A stretch of 64,000 nucleotides of DNA from Roseateles chitinivorans (GCF_002761755.1 NZ_PEOG01000008.1:62001-126000), one strand, 5' to 3'; shown: positions 1-9,762, counted from the first letter of the stretch. Notes: generated by a model from the sequence alone, not told the origin. Made by a program: numbers and translations.

Positions 1-765
1 GGCATCCAGTCGTCTGACTTCGGCCGCATCACGGTGGGTCGCCAGTACAACATCCTGTTCGACATCTACACGTCGACCTACGCTTCCTTCAAGTACTCGC
101 CCTACATCGAGGCCTACAAGCCGGAAATTGGTCTGTCGCTCGGTGCGCGCCAGGACAACATGGTGAAGTACTTGTTCGAATCCGGTCCGATCCGCGGTGA
201 GATCCAGGTCTCCGCCGGCGAAGGAACGGGTCCCAACAAGTCGGTTGGGGGCTTGCTCCGGTATGCCGATGGCCCGATCGCTGTCGGCGGTGCCTACCTG
301 CAGGTCGAGGATCAGGCCGGTCGCAAGGTCAAGGCCTACACCGCAGGCGGCGCCTGGACCTCGGGCCCCTGGTACGCGAACCTGTCCTGGGCGACCAACA
401 AGTTCGATGCCGGCCCGATCCTTGGCCCCACCTATACCGCCGGCCTGCTGGGCCCCGGTCTGCTGAACGCCGCGGCGAACGACGTCAAGAAGCGCGACAT
501 GATTTCCGGCGGCTTGACCTATCAGCTGACGCCGCAGCTGAACATCGGCGGACACTACTGGTATGCGACGCAGACCCATTACGTGGTCAGCACCCAGAAG
601 GGCAAGAGCCACTACTTCGCCGTGGTGGCCGACTACGCCTTCTCCAAGCGCACCGACGTTTACGCCGAGATGGACTACACCCGCTTCTCCGAGGGCGCGG
701 TCCGCTTCGCCAACGGTGCCACCAAGCGCGGCGGTGCCATGGTCGGCCTGCGTCATCGCTTCTGA
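1..765 (+). CDS. Gram-negative porin, 3' portion (5' end outside window)
   Basis: The frame is open from the first base, so the gene starts upstream of the window; 254 residues are visible. The opening residues include FGRITVGRQYN, the conserved strand of betaproteobacterial trimeric porins (OmpC/Omp32-like general porin family). Alternating polar and aromatic strands follow, and the chain ends in RHRF, with the C-terminal phenylalanine that marks Bam-dependent outer-membrane barrels. It would form a diffusion channel for small solutes in the outer membrane. A strong terminator follows directly, so it is the last gene of its transcript and separate from the ABC transporter operon downstream. 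Substrate preference cannot be read. A GTG at 34 lies in frame but is internal. Confidence 0.9.
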   Translation, partial: GIQSSDFGRITVGRQYNILFDIYTSTYASFKYSPYIEAYKPEIGLSLGARQDNMVKYLFESGPIRGEIQVSAGEGTGPNKSVGGLLRYADGPIAVGGAYLQVEDQAGRKVKAYTAGGAWTSGPWYANLSWATNKFDAGPILGPTYTAGLLGPGLLNAAANDVKKRDMISGGLTYQLTPQLNIGGHYWYATQTHYVVSTQKGKSHYFAVVADYAFSKRTDVYAEMDYTRFSEGAVRFANGATKRGGAMVGLRHRF

Positions 766-808
766 TGGCCACCATACGGGCGCACGGCGCGTCCGTTGGC
801 TACTCACG

Positions 809-832
809 AAACCGCCTTCGGGCGGTTTTTTC
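809..832 (+). terminator. Intrinsic terminator of the porin gene
   Basis: Perfect stem AACCGCC/GGCGGTT with a TTCG tetraloop followed by a run of six T, about 45 bases after the porin stop codon. This is a textbook rho-independent terminator on the plus strand. Confidence 0.88.
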
Positions 833-1013
833 GTTGGCGGGCGACGGTGAGGACGACGTCGCGTTCATGCTGCGTTAAGGAGTAACCCACTTGCCGGGGG
901 CGGGACGCTCCTCGATGATCGTTGACTTCTGAAGCGTCTTGCCTCCGGGGTCAGGTCGTGCCAGGGCAGGCCACGAGCCGACTCGCCCAAGCCGTCGCCG
1001 GAGGCCATCGTCC

Positions 1014-1991
1014 ATGCTGGTTTTCATTCTTCGCCGCCTGGCGCAGGCCGTCGTCGTCATGCTGACGGTGGCCTTCATCGCCTTCATGCTGTTCCAGTAC
1101 GTCGGCGATCCGGTCAACAACCTGCTGGGTCAGGACGCCACGCCGGAACAGCGCGAGCAACTGCGCAAGGACCTCGGCCTCGATCAATCCTTCGCCGTGC
1201 AGTTCGCGCATTTCGCCGGCAACGCGGTGCAGGGCGAGTTCGGCGTGAGCCTGAAGCAAGGTCGAAAGGTCTCGGCGCTGATCGCCGAGCGATTCCCGGC
1301 GACGCTCGAGCTGTCCGCCACGGCGGCGGTGATCGCGCTGGTGTTCGGCATTCCGTTGGGCGTCTACGCCGCACTGCGGCGCGGCAGCTTCGGCTCGCAG
1401 GTGCTGATGACGCTGTCGCTGCTGGGCGTCGCCCTGCCGACCTTCCTCATCGGCATCCTGCTGATCCTGATCTTCGCGGTGCAACTGGCCTGGCTGCCGA
1501 GTTACGGCCGAGGCGAGGTCGTCATGCTGGGCGCCTGGAGCACCGGTCTGCTGACGACCGATGGCCTGCGTCACCTGTTGCTGCCGGGCATCACGCTGGC
1601 GGTCTTCCAGCTGACGCTCATCATGCGCATCGTCCGCGCCGAGATGCTGGAAGTGCTGCGCGCTGACTACATCAAGTTCGCGAGGGCCCGCGGCCTGTCC
1701 GACCGCACGATCTACTTCGGTCATGCGCTGAAGAACACGCTGGTGCCAGTGATCACGATCACCGGGCTGCAGCTGGGATCGCTGATTGCCTTTGCGATCA
1801 TCACCGAGACCGTGTTTCAATGGCCCGGCATGGGGCTGCTGTTCATCCAGGCGGTTCAGTTCGCCGACATCCCGGTGATGGCGGCCTACCTGTGCCTGAT
1901 CTCGTTGATCTTCGTCGTGATCAATCTTGTCGTCGATCTGCTGTATTTCGCTGTCGACCCGCGCTTGCGCGTGAGCGGCGGCGCGCATTGA
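1014..1991 (+). CDS. ABC transporter permease, DppB/OppB type
   Basis: First gene of a peptide/opine-type ABC importer operon. The 325-residue product starts MLVFILRRLAQAVVVM, the standard first helix of DppB/OppB permeases, and has about six membrane segments. The EAA loop that contacts the ATPase is visible (YIKFARARGLSDRTIYFGH, near residues 220-240). The ATG at 1014 is chosen over an upstream in-frame ATG at 939 because it has a CCGGAGG ribosome site and starts at the conserved helix. The stop is one base before the amidohydrolase start. Imported substrates are probably short peptides or N-acylated amino acids, judging from the neighbouring amidohydrolase; no binding-protein gene lies on either side. 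Confidence 0.9.
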   Translation: MLVFILRRLAQAVVVMLTVAFIAFMLFQYVGDPVNNLLGQDATPEQREQLRKDLGLDQSFAVQFAHFAGNAVQGEFGVSLKQGRKVSALIAERFPATLELSATAAVIALVFGIPLGVYAALRRGSFGSQVLMTLSLLGVALPTFLIGILLILIFAVQLAWLPSYGRGEVVMLGAWSTGLLTTDGLRHLLLPGITLAVFQLTLIMRIVRAEMLEVLRADYIKFARARGLSDRTIYFGHALKNTLVPVITITGLQLGSLIAFAIITETVFQWPGMGLLFIQAVQFADIPVMAAYLCLISLIFVVINLVVDLLYFAVDPRLRVSGGAH

Positions 1992-1992
1992 C

Positions 1993-3225
1993 ATGAACGC
2001 TCCGGAGCACCTCACCGCGTCCGCGGCCGGTACCTACCAGCGGCTGTTCGAGGCGCGCGGCGAGCTCGTGGCCCTGCGCCGCGAGCTGCACACGATGCCG
2101 GAACTCGGCTTCGAGGAGCACCGCACGGCGGCCCGCATCGTGCAGGCGCTCAAGGCCTGCGGTGTCGACGAGATCCACCAAGGCCTGGGCCGCACCGGCA
2201 TCGTCGCCACCATCCACGGCCAGCCCACGCCCGGCGCCGCGCCTGACGCCAGACCGCGGCTCTTCGGCTTGCGCGCCGACATGGACGCGCTGCCGCTGCG
2301 CGAGCAGAACGACTTCGCCTGGCGCTCGTCGACGCCTGGCCTGATGCATGCCTGCGGGCACGATGGCCACTGCGCGATGCTGGTCGGCACGGCGCGCTAC
2401 CTGGCGCAGACCCGGCGCTTCGCGGGGACGGCGGTGCTGGTGTTCCAGCCGGGCGAGGAGGGCTACGGCGGCGCCCGCGAGATGATCGCCGACGGCCTGT
2501 TCGAACGCTTCCCGGTCGAGGCCATCTACGCGATGCACAACTGGCCGCATCTGCCGCCGGGCAAGATCGGCCTGAACCGCGGGGCGATGATGGCCGCGGC
2601 GGACCGCGTGACCATCACCATCCAGGGTCGCGGCGGCCACGGCGCGCATCCGCACCTGAGCGTCGATCCGGTGCTGATCGCCGGCCACGTGATCACCGCG
2701 GTGCAGAGCCTGGTGTCGCGCAACATCGCGCCGATCGAGCAAGCGGTGGTCAGCCTGTGCTCGATGCAGGCCGGCGAGTCGAGCGCCTTCAGTGTGATCC
2801 CCGAGATGGCTCAGCTCACCGGCACGGTCCGCAGCTTCAAGCCCGAGGTGCAACAGCTGCTCGAGGAACGCATGACGCGCTTGGTCGAATCGGTGGCGCT
2901 GGGTTTTGGCGCCAGTGCCAAGGTCGACTACCAGCGCCTGTATCCCGCCACCATCAACAGCGCGCCCGAGGCCGACTTCGCCGTGCGCGTCGCGCAGTCG
3001 CTGGTCGGTGCCGAGAACGTCGATGACAAACTGGTGCCGAGCATGGGCTCCGAGGACTTCGCCTTCATGCTGCAGGCCCGGCCTGGCGCCTACCTGCGGC
3101 TGGGGCAGGGCGGCCCCTGCGGCCTCCACCAGCCGCGCTACGACTTCAACGACGAGATCCTGCCGCTGGGCTCCGCGCTGTTCGCGGCGCTGGTGGAGCA
3201 GGGCCTACCTCTCCCGCCTCACTGA
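1993..3225 (+). CDS. M20 family metallo-amidohydrolase (aminoacylase/hippurate hydrolase-like)
   Basis: A 410-residue M20D-type zinc/manganese hydrolase expected to cleave the amide bond of N-acyl amino acids or small peptides in the cytoplasm. Metal-site motifs are all present: LMHACGHDGH (residues about 117-126), PGEEG (about 154-158), AMHNWPHLP (about 178-186), and a late GLHQPRYDFND. The GHGAHPH stretch marks the start of the inserted dimerisation domain. The gene is wedged between the two permease genes of the importer, starting one base after the first, so uptake and hydrolysis of the same substrate are likely coupled. The exact substrate cannot be told from sequence; hippurate hydrolase, N-acetyl amino acid deacetylase and IAA-amino acid hydrolase are all in this family. 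Confidence 0.9.
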   Translation: MNAPEHLTASAAGTYQRLFEARGELVALRRELHTMPELGFEEHRTAARIVQALKACGVDEIHQGLGRTGIVATIHGQPTPGAAPDARPRLFGLRADMDALPLREQNDFAWRSSTPGLMHACGHDGHCAMLVGTARYLAQTRRFAGTAVLVFQPGEEGYGGAREMIADGLFERFPVEAIYAMHNWPHLPPGKIGLNRGAMMAAADRVTITIQGRGGHGAHPHLSVDPVLIAGHVITAVQSLVSRNIAPIEQAVVSLCSMQAGESSAFSVIPEMAQLTGTVRSFKPEVQQLLEERMTRLVESVALGFGASAKVDYQRLYPATINSAPEADFAVRVAQSLVGAENVDDKLVPSMGSEDFAFMLQARPGAYLRLGQGGPCGLHQPRYDFNDEILPLGSALFAALVEQGLPLPPH

Positions 3226-3282
3226 GCGGACGCTGCCGTCCCGCTCGCCATCGATCCGACAGCCTGCTGCCCGCCTTCCTGA

Positions 3283-4245
3283 ATGACTGCCTCACTTCCC
3301 CCTTCGCCGGCCTCCGGCGCGTCGGCCGCACGACCGCCCAATGCGCTGAGCCGCTTCTTCGATGGCGACGTCTGGCATTCCTTCACCCACTCGCCGACGG
3401 CGATGGTCGCCGCCTTCGTCGCGCTGTGCTGCCTGGTCTGCGCGCTCTTCGCGACCTGGATCGCACCGCACGATCCCTTCGATCTTTCCGCGCTCGAGCT
3501 GATGGACTCACGCCTGCCGCCGGCATGGATCGAAGGCGGCTCGAGCAAGTACCTGCTGGGCACCGATGACCAGGGCCGCGACCTGCTCTCCGCGATCATG
3601 TACGGCGCGCGCATCTCGCTGCTGGTGGGCGTGGCCTCGGTGATCCTGTCGATGATCATCGGCGTCGGGCTGGGGCTGCTGGCGGGCTTCGTCGGCGGCA
3701 AGGTCGACGCCTTCATCATGCGCATCTGCGACGTGATGCTGTCCTTCCCGTCCATCCTGATCGCGCTGCTGATCGACGGCATCGGGCGCGTCGTCTTCAA
3801 GGACGCGCATGACACGCTCGCCTTCGCAGTGCTGATCCTGGCGATCGCGCTGACCGGCTGGGTGCAGTACGCGCGCACGGTGCGTGGCTCGACGCTGGTC
3901 GAGCGCAACAAGGAATATGTCCAGGCCGCGCGGGTGATCGGCGTCAAGCCGCTGGCGATCATGTGGCGGCATGTGCTGCCCAACGTCACCGGACCGGTGC
4001 TGGTGCTGGCGACGCTGCAGGTGGCCTCCGCGATCCTGACCGAGGCGACGCTGTCCTTCCTCGGCGTCGGCGTGCCGCCCACCAGTCCGTCGCTGGGCAC
4101 GCTGATCCGCATCGGCAACGACTTCCTGTTCTCCGGCGAATGGTGGATCACCATCTGGCCGAGCGCGATGCTGGTGCTGATCGCGCTGTCGGTGAACCTG
4201 CTCGGCGATTGGCTGCGCGACGCGCTCAATCCTCGCCTGCGCTGA
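3283..4245 (+). CDS. ABC transporter permease, DppC/OppC type
   Basis: Second permease of the importer, 320 residues. It has the N-terminal cytoplasmic tail and single helix typical of OppC/DppC, then a periplasmic loop with LGTDDQGRDLLSAIMYGARIS, the family hallmark. A core of about five helices follows, with an EAA loop (EYVQAARVIGVKPLAIMWRH, residues about 208-227). It would pair with the permease at 1014 to form the membrane channel. It lies 57 bases after the amidohydrolase gene and 7 bases before the first ATPase gene, within one operon. Confidence 0.91.
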   Translation: MTASLPPSPASGASAARPPNALSRFFDGDVWHSFTHSPTAMVAAFVALCCLVCALFATWIAPHDPFDLSALELMDSRLPPAWIEGGSSKYLLGTDDQGRDLLSAIMYGARISLLVGVASVILSMIIGVGLGLLAGFVGGKVDAFIMRICDVMLSFPSILIALLIDGIGRVVFKDAHDTLAFAVLILAIALTGWVQYARTVRGSTLVERNKEYVQAARVIGVKPLAIMWRHVLPNVTGPVLVLATLQVASAILTEATLSFLGVGVPPTSPSLGTLIRIGNDFLFSGEWWITIWPSAMLVLIALSVNLLGDWLRDALNPRLR

Positions 4246-4252
4246 CGATTCG

Positions 4253-5260
4253 ATGGACGGCCCCATGACCGCACCTCTCCTGCAAGTTCGCCACCTGCGC
4301 GTGGAATTTCCAACCCGCCGCGGCACGCTGCTGGCGCTGGACGACGTGTCCTTCGACATCGCGCCGGGCGAGGTGCTCGGCGTCGTCGGCGAGTCTGGCG
4401 CGGGCAAGTCGCTGACCGGCTCCGCGATCATCGGTTTGCTCGAACCGCCCGGGCGCATCGCCGGCGGCGAGATCCTCCTCGAGGGCAAGCGCATCGACAA
4501 CCTGCCCGCCGACCAGATGCGGCGCATCCGTGGTCGGCAGATCGGCGCGATCTTCCAGGACCCGCTCACCTCGCTGAACCCGCTGTACACCGTGGGACGC
4601 CAGCTCGTGGAGACGATCACGACGCACCTGGGCCTGACGCCCAAGCAGGCACGCGTCCGTGCGATCGAACTGCTCGCCGCGACCGGCATTCCGGCGCCCG
4701 AAGCGCGTGTGGACCAGTACCCGCACCAGTTCTCCGGCGGCATGCGGCAGCGCGTGGTGATCGCACTGGCACTGGCGGCGGATCCCAAGCTGATCGTGGC
4801 GGACGAGCCGACGACGGCGCTCGACGTGTCCATCCAGGCGCAGATCATCGCGTTGCTCAAGCGCGTGTGCCGCGAGCAGGGCGCGGCGGTGATGCTGGTC
4901 ACCCACGACATGGGCGTCATCGCCGAGACTTGCGATCGCGTGGCGGTGATGTACGCCGGGCGCGTCGCCGAGATCGGTCCGGTGCAGGAGGTGATCCATC
5001 GCCCCGGTCATCCCTACACGTCCGGCCTGATGGGCTCGATCCCGGCGATGGACGAAGACCGCGAGCGACTGGTGCAGATCGACGGCGCCATGCCTCGTCT
5101 CACTGCGATCCCGACCGGCTGCGCCTTCCATCCGCGCTGTCCGCGGGCCTTCGATCGCTGCCATCGGCAGCGCCCTGAACTGATGAAGGCCGCGGCGACC
5201 GATGCGGCCTGCTGGCTGCACGCCACGGACCTGACCACCGTGCAGGGAGATGTCGCATGA
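4253..5260 (+). CDS. ABC transporter ATP-binding protein, DppD/OppD type
   Basis: One of two ATPases powering the importer; 335 residues. Walker A is GESGAGKS (about residues 46-53), the signature is FSGGMRQRV (about 161-169) and Walker B ends in [10 protein letters not shown]. The C-terminal oligopeptide-transporter extension carries [15 protein letters not shown], whose cysteines bind an iron-sulfur cluster in some OppD/DppD proteins. An alternative start is the ATG at 4265, four codons in. The stop overlaps the start of the next ATPase gene by four bases (ATGA), showing translational coupling. Confidence 0.92.
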   Translation: MDGPMTAPLLQVRHLRVEFPTRRGTLLALDDVSFDIAPGEVLGVVGESGAGKSLTGSAIIGLLEPPGRIAGGEILLEGKRIDNLPADQMRRIRGRQIGAIFQDPLTSLNPLYTVGRQLVETITTHLGLTPKQARVRAIELLAATGIPAPEARVDQYPHQFSGGMRQRVVIALALAADPKLIVADEPTTALDVSIQAQIIALLKRVCREQGAAVMLVTHDMGVIAETCDRVAVMYAGRVAEIGPVQEVIHRPGHPYTSGLMGSIPAMDEDRERLVQIDGAMPRLTAIPTGCAFHPRCPRAFDRCHRQRPELMKAAATDAACWLHATDLTTVQGDVA

Positions 5261-6309
5261 CGGTGATGACGGAGGCGTCCCAGGTGTCGGATGCCAAGGG
5301 ATCGACGAAAGCGCCAGGCTCCGCGCTCGTCGAGGTCCGCGATCTGGCCAAGGTCTTCGACGTGTCGGCCCCATGGCTGAACCGCGTGGTCGAGCGCAAG
5401 CCGCGGCAGTTCGTGCATGCGGTGGACGGCGTCAGCTTCACGATCGAGAAGGGCCGCACCCTTGCGCTGGTCGGCGAGTCCGGATGCGGCAAGAGCACCG
5501 TGGCCCGTTTGCTGGTCGGCCTGTACACGCCGACGCAGGGCGAGGTGCGCTTCGATGGCGAGGACATCGCCGCCACGCTGAAAGGTCCGAAGGCGCTGGC
5601 GCTGCGGCGCCGGATGCAGATGATCTTCCAGGATCCGTATGCGAGCCTGAATCCACGCTGGAAAGTTCAGGACATCGTCGCAGAGCCGCTACGCGAGCAC
5701 GGCTTGGTGCGCGACGCCGACGGGCTCAAGCGCCGCGTCGGCGAGTTGCTGCAGTCCGTGGGCCTCTCTCCGGCAGACGCGGAGAAGTTCCCCCATCAGT
5801 TCTCCGGCGGACAGCGGCAGCGCATCTCGATCGCCCGCGCACTGGCCACGGAGCCGGAATTCCTCGTCTGCGACGAGCCGACCTCCGCACTCGACGTCTC
5901 CGTCCAGGCGCAGGTCCTCAACATCATGAAAGACCTGCAGCGCAAGCAGGGGCTGACCTACCTCTTCATCTCCCACAACCTCGCCGTGGTGCGGCACGTG
6001 GCCGATCAGGTCGGCGTGATGTACCTCGGCCGACTGGTGGAACAGGCCGACAAGCGCTCACTGTTCGCGACGCCTCGCCATCCGTATACGCGCATGCTGC
6101 TCGACGCGATTCCCGACATCCACATGTCGGGACGGTCGCGGACGCCCGTTCAGGGGGAGGTGCCGAATCCGCTCAACCCCCCTAGCGGGTGCAGCTTTCA
6201 TCCGCGGTGCCCGCATGCGAATGCGCGCTGTGGCGCGGAAAGGCCGAAGCTGCTGGAAATCAAGGGCGTGCGGGTCGCCTGCCATGCGGTGGAGGAGGGG
6301 AGGATCTGA
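5257..6309 (+). CDS. ABC transporter ATP-binding protein, DppF/OppF type
   Basis: Partner ATPase of the importer, 350 residues, closing the operon. It has Walker A GESGCGKS (residues about 73-80), signature FSGGQRQRI, Walker [13 protein letters not shown], and the C-terminal [15 protein letters not shown] extension of the oligopeptide subfamily. The start overlaps the previous stop (ATGA). No convincing intrinsic terminator follows: the roughly 240 bases to the convergent lptM gene show no hairpin with a T run. Confidence 0.92.
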   Translation: MTVMTEASQVSDAKGSTKAPGSALVEVRDLAKVFDVSAPWLNRVVERKPRQFVHAVDGVSFTIEKGRTLALVGESGCGKSTVARLLVGLYTPTQGEVRFDGEDIAATLKGPKALALRRRMQMIFQDPYASLNPRWKVQDIVAEPLREHGLVRDADGLKRRVGELLQSVGLSPADAEKFPHQFSGGQRQRISIARALATEPEFLVCDEPTSALDVSVQAQVLNIMKDLQRKQGLTYLFISHNLAVVRHVADQVGVMYLGRLVEQADKRSLFATPRHPYTRMLLDAIPDIHMSGRSRTPVQGEVPNPLNPPSGCSFHPRCPHANARCGAERPKLLEIKGVRVACHAVEEGRI

Positions 6310-6550
6310 AAACCTCCTACTTCGGACGGTGGAGCGGCGTGGGCAGGACCGGGGCCGGCGACTCCCGTCGTGCCTCGGGCGCTCAACTCCCGCCGCTCGC
6401 CTGCGGCTCGCTTTGGTCAGACAGAACGCGCCTGGTCAGAATGGACGGCACGACTTCGTCGCCGGCCCCGGCCCTGCCCACGGCGTGAGAACGAGGACTT
6501 CGACGAGGACGGCGGGTGAGGACTTCGCGGGGCGAGGGCGGGCGATGGGA

Positions 6551-6772
6551 TCAGTTCGGGGCGCTGGCGGCGGAAGCGGCAGGCTGTGCGGGAGCGCTGG
6601 CGGCCGAGGGCGGATGCTTGGCGTGCTGAGGAAGCTGTAGTGGGCGCTTCTGGCCGCACGCGGTGAGGGCTACGGCGACGGCGCACAACATCAAGGTCGT
6701 CATGGCCTTGGGGGTACCGCGACGAGGGGGTGTGCAGGCTGCGCCTACACTTCGCGTCTTCACGTTCTTCAT
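6551..6772 (-). CDS. lptM: LptM/YifL-like small outer-membrane lipoprotein
   Basis: A short lipoprotein whose lipobox LTAC-G is followed by GQKRPLQLP, the conserved motif of LptM (formerly YifL). LptM binds the LptDE translocon and promotes its disulfide maturation in E. coli. From the ATG at 6772 the product is 73 residues with a basic N-region; from an internal ATG at 6703 it is 50 residues with a signal peptide lacking basic residues. The longer form is preferred for that reason. The tail is rich in Ala, Ser and Pro. It is divergent from cyaY with only 36 bases between starts, a pairing common in proteobacteria. The lysA gene that usually follows lptM is absent here; the ABC importer operon sits in its place. 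Confidence 0.78.
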   Translation of the reverse strand: MKNVKTRSVGAACTPPRRGTPKAMTTLMLCAVAVALTACGQKRPLQLPQHAKHPPSAASAPAQPAASAASAPN

Positions 6773-6808
6773 GGGCTCGCAGTCTAGCGAGTCCGCCTCC
6801 CGCTGCAC

Positions 6809-7156
6809 ATGACCGCCACCCCGCTGACCGATGCCGAATACGACGCCCGCACCGACGCCGTGCTGGCCAGCATCGAATCCACGATCGACGCCTGGCTCGA
6901 CGACGACATCATCGACGTCGACCAGCATCGGACCGGCGGGCTTCTGGAGTTGCAGTTCCCGGATCGCAGCAAGATCGTCGTCAACACCCAGCCGCCGCTA
7001 CACGAGCTGTGGCTCGCATCACGTCGCGGCGGCTACCACTTCAAGTTCATCGACGGCCACTGGCTCGACACCAAGGACGGCCGGGAGTTCTTCGCCCGTC
7101 TGTCCGAAGAAGCCTCGCACCACGGTGGCAAGGCGCTGAAGTTCATCGGCGTCTGA
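6809..7156 (+). CDS. cyaY: Iron donor/frataxin-like protein CyaY
   Basis: A 115-residue bacterial frataxin, close to the usual 105-115. The acidic first helix (TDAEYDARTDAVLASIESTI) and the strand segments with GLLELQFPD and WLASRRGGYHFKF match CyaY. The protein binds iron through its acidic ridge and modulates IscS-dependent iron-sulfur cluster assembly in the cytoplasm. It stands alone on the plus strand between lptM (divergent) and mrcA (convergent). Confidence 0.93.
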   Translation: MTATPLTDAEYDARTDAVLASIESTIDAWLDDDIIDVDQHRTGGLLELQFPDRSKIVVNTQPPLHELWLASRRGGYHFKFIDGHWLDTKDGREFFARLSEEASHHGGKALKFIGV

Positions 7157-7191
7157 TAGCAGTCCTCAACCTGGGGGCGCAATGCCCGATG

Positions 7192-7216
7192 AAAAAGGCG
7201 CCCCGCGGGGCGCCTT
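7192..7216 (-). terminator. Intrinsic terminator of mrcA
   Basis: The palindrome AAGGCGCC/GGCGCCTT is followed by TTT on the minus strand (five A on the plus strand at 7192-7196), 25-50 bases past the mrcA stop. The plus-strand side lacks a T tract, so it mainly serves mrcA, not cyaY. Confidence 0.82.
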
Positions 7217-7240
7217 CGCACGAGTGGACGGCTGGGCCGT

Positions 7241-9682
7241 TCAGCGCTTGAAGAGGTCGAGGATGCTCTTCTTCTCTTCCTCGGTGCCGGATGTCGGCAC
7301 ATGCTCCTCGTTGCCAAGCGCCTTCACCCCGTTGTTGTTGGTGAACTCGTCGTAGAACCACTCGCCGTTGACGTTGACCACGCCTTCGGGGGGCTGGATT
7401 TCCTGGACCGGCGTGTTGCGCAGCGCGTACTGCATGAACTCAATCCACACCGGCAGCGCCAGACCGCCGCCGGTCTCGCGATCGCCCAGCTTGCGAGGCT
7501 GGTCGTAGCCGATCCAGACGACCGAGACCAGGTCCGGTTGGAAACCCGCGAACCAGGCGTCCATCGAATCGTTGGTCGTGCCGGTCTTGCCGTAGATGTC
7601 GGGACGCTTGAGCGTGGCCTGCGTGCGCGACGCCGTGCCGCTGCGTGCGACCTCCTGCAGCAGGCTGTCCATGAGGAAGGCGTTGCGCGGCTCGATCGCG
7701 CGCTGCGAATCCTCGAAGGGCTTCGGTTGCTGTTGATACAGCACGCGTCCTGCGTGGTCGGTGATGCGTTGCACCAGCTGCGGCGCGATCCGGTAGCCGC
7801 CGTTGGCGAAGACCGAATAAGCCTGAGCCATCTGCATCGGCGTCACTGAACCGGCACCGAGGGCCATCGTGAGGTAGGCCGGATGCTTGTCGGCATCGAA
7901 ACCGAAGCGAGTGATCCAGTCCTGCGCGTACTTCACGCCCACCGACTGCAGCACCCGGATCGACACCATGTTCTTGGACTTGGCCAGCGCGCGCCGCAGC
8001 GGCATCGGGCCATCGAACTGGCCGTCATAGTTCTTGGGCTCCCAGGGCTGACTGCCCGTGGTCGTGGCGTCGAAGAACAGCGGGCCGTCATTGACGATGG
8101 TCGCGCCGTTGAAACCCTTCTCCAGCGCAGCCGAGTAGATGAAGGGCTTGAAGCTCGATCCGGGCTGCCGCCAAGCTTGCGTGACGTGGTTGAACTTGTT
8201 CTTGTTGTAGTCGAAGCCTCCCACCAGCGCGCGCACGCTGCCGTCCTTCGGACTGAGCGCCACCATCGCGCCCTCGACTTCCGGCAACTGGGTGATCGTC
8301 CACTCGTCCTTGTTGTTCTTGACCAGCTTGATGACCCGGATGACCGCGCCGCGCCGGATGCGCGTTTTCGGATTGCCCTTCTCGGACAGGCCGGAGGTCG
8401 CCGGCTTGAGACCTTCGCCGGTGATCGTCACCGACTCACCGCTCTGCAGTGCCGCCACGACCTGCTTGGGACTGGCTTCCAGCACCACGGCCGCGAGCAA
8501 CTCGTCGTTGGCTGGGTGGTCGGAGAGCGCCTCGGCGATCCGGGTGTCCAGCTCCTTGGGGTCTGCCGGCAGGTCCACGTAAGCCTCTGGACCGCGATAC
8601 ACCTGCCGACGCTCGTAATCCATGATCCCGCGGCGCAGCGCTCGGTAGGCGCGCTCCTGCTCGTCGGCATGCAGCGTCAGGTAGACGTTCAACCCGCGGG
8701 TGTAGGCCTCGTCGCCGTACTGGCTGAAGATCAGCTGGCGGGCCAGCTCGGCCACGTACTCCGCGTGGCTGGCCGCTTCCTGCGGTGGACGGATGCGCAG
8801 CTTCTCGGCCTTGGCTTGGGCGTGCTGCTCGGGCGTGATGAAGCCCATCTCCAGCATCCGGTCGATGATGTATTGCTGGCGCAACACTGCTCGGCGGGGA
8901 TTGTTGATCGGGTTGTAAGCAGATGGTGCTTTCGGCAACCCGGCGAGCATCGCGGCCTCGGCGATCGACAGATCCTTGAGCGGCTTGCCGAAATAGACCT
9001 CGCTGGCCGCCGCGAACCCGTAGGCCCGGTGTCCCAGGAAGATCTGGTTCATGTAGATCTCGAGGATCTTCTCCTTGGGCAACGCGCTCTCGATCTTCAG
9101 CGCCAGCAGGATCTCGTAGATCTTGCGGGTGAAGGTCTTCTCGGTGGAGAGGTAGAAGTTGCGAGCCACCTGCATCGTGATGGTGGACGCGCCCTGGCTC
9201 TTGGACTCGCTCACATTGGCCAAGCCGGCCCGTATCACGCCCAGGTAGTCCACGCCGCCGTGCTGATAGAAGCGGGCGTCCTCGATGGCCAGGATCGCGT
9301 TCTGCATCACCTTGGGGATCTCGCGGATGTCGGAGTAGCTGCGGCGCTCCTCGCCGTACTCAGCCAGCAACTGGCCCTCGCTGGACAGCACGCGAAGCGG
9401 CAACTTGGGTCGATAGTCCGTCAGGCCGCTGATGTCGGGTAGCTGCGGGTAGGCAATCGCCAGTGCCATGCCGACCAGCAGCACCACCGCGCCCACGCCG
9501 GCAAGGATCAGGCCGACCAGCCATCCCAGTGCCCGGACGAACCACGGACGGCGGGGCTTGTCTCCCCCCTTGGCCTTCTTGCGGGGGGCACCGCCCTTGT
9601 CAGGCTTGGACGCGGCGCCCTTGCCGGGGTCGGAGGGGGCGTCGAAGGAAGGTTCGTTGTCGGATGAATGCTTCGAGGGCAT
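7241..9682 (-). CDS. mrcA: Penicillin-binding protein 1A (bifunctional peptidoglycan synthase)
   Basis: An 813-residue class A PBP that polymerises lipid II and cross-links peptidoglycan in the periplasm. A basic, disordered cytoplasmic N-terminus precedes one membrane helix (about residues 50-75). The glycosyltransferase 51 domain has EDARFYQHGG, GASTITMQVARNF and KILEIYMNQIFLG. The transpeptidase domain has SSFK (catalytic Ser near residue 508), SKN, and KTGTT near residue 698. The neighbour relation, divergent from pilMNOPQ, is the classical ponA/pil arrangement of proteobacteria. It has its own promoter and terminator. Confidence 0.96.
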   Translation of the reverse strand: MPSKHSSDNEPSFDAPSDPGKGAASKPDKGGAPRKKAKGGDKPRRPWFVRALGWLVGLILAGVGAVVLLVGMALAIAYPQLPDISGLTDYRPKLPLRVLSSEGQLLAEYGEERRSYSDIREIPKVMQNAILAIEDARFYQHGGVDYLGVIRAGLANVSESKSQGASTITMQVARNFYLSTEKTFTRKIYEILLALKIESALPKEKILEIYMNQIFLGHRAYGFAAASEVYFGKPLKDLSIAEAAMLAGLPKAPSAYNPINNPRRAVLRQQYIIDRMLEMGFITPEQHAQAKAEKLRIRPPQEAASHAEYVAELARQLIFSQYGDEAYTRGLNVYLTLHADEQERAYRALRRGIMDYERRQVYRGPEAYVDLPADPKELDTRIAEALSDHPANDELLAAVVLEASPKQVVAALQSGESVTITGEGLKPATSGLSEKGNPKTRIRRGAVIRVIKLVKNNKDEWTITQLPEVEGAMVALSPKDGSVRALVGGFDYNKNKFNHVTQAWRQPGSSFKPFIYSAALEKGFNGATIVNDGPLFFDATTTGSQPWEPKNYDGQFDGPMPLRRALAKSKNMVSIRVLQSVGVKYAQDWITRFGFDADKHPAYLTMALGAGSVTPMQMAQAYSVFANGGYRIAPQLVQRITDHAGRVLYQQQPKPFEDSQRAIEPRNAFLMDSLLQEVARSGTASRTQATLKRPDIYGKTGTTNDSMDAWFAGFQPDLVSVVWIGYDQPRKLGDRETGGGLALPVWIEFMQYALRNTPVQEIQPPEGVVNVNGEWFYDEFTNNNGVKALGNEEHVPTSGTEEEKKSILDLFKR

Positions 9683-9762
9683 GGGCCGGAGTGTGCAATC
9701 TTGCTTGCCTGGCCGCGCCCTATCAGGGCCTCTACGGGTGACGATGCGGGCCGCGAGCGGCG

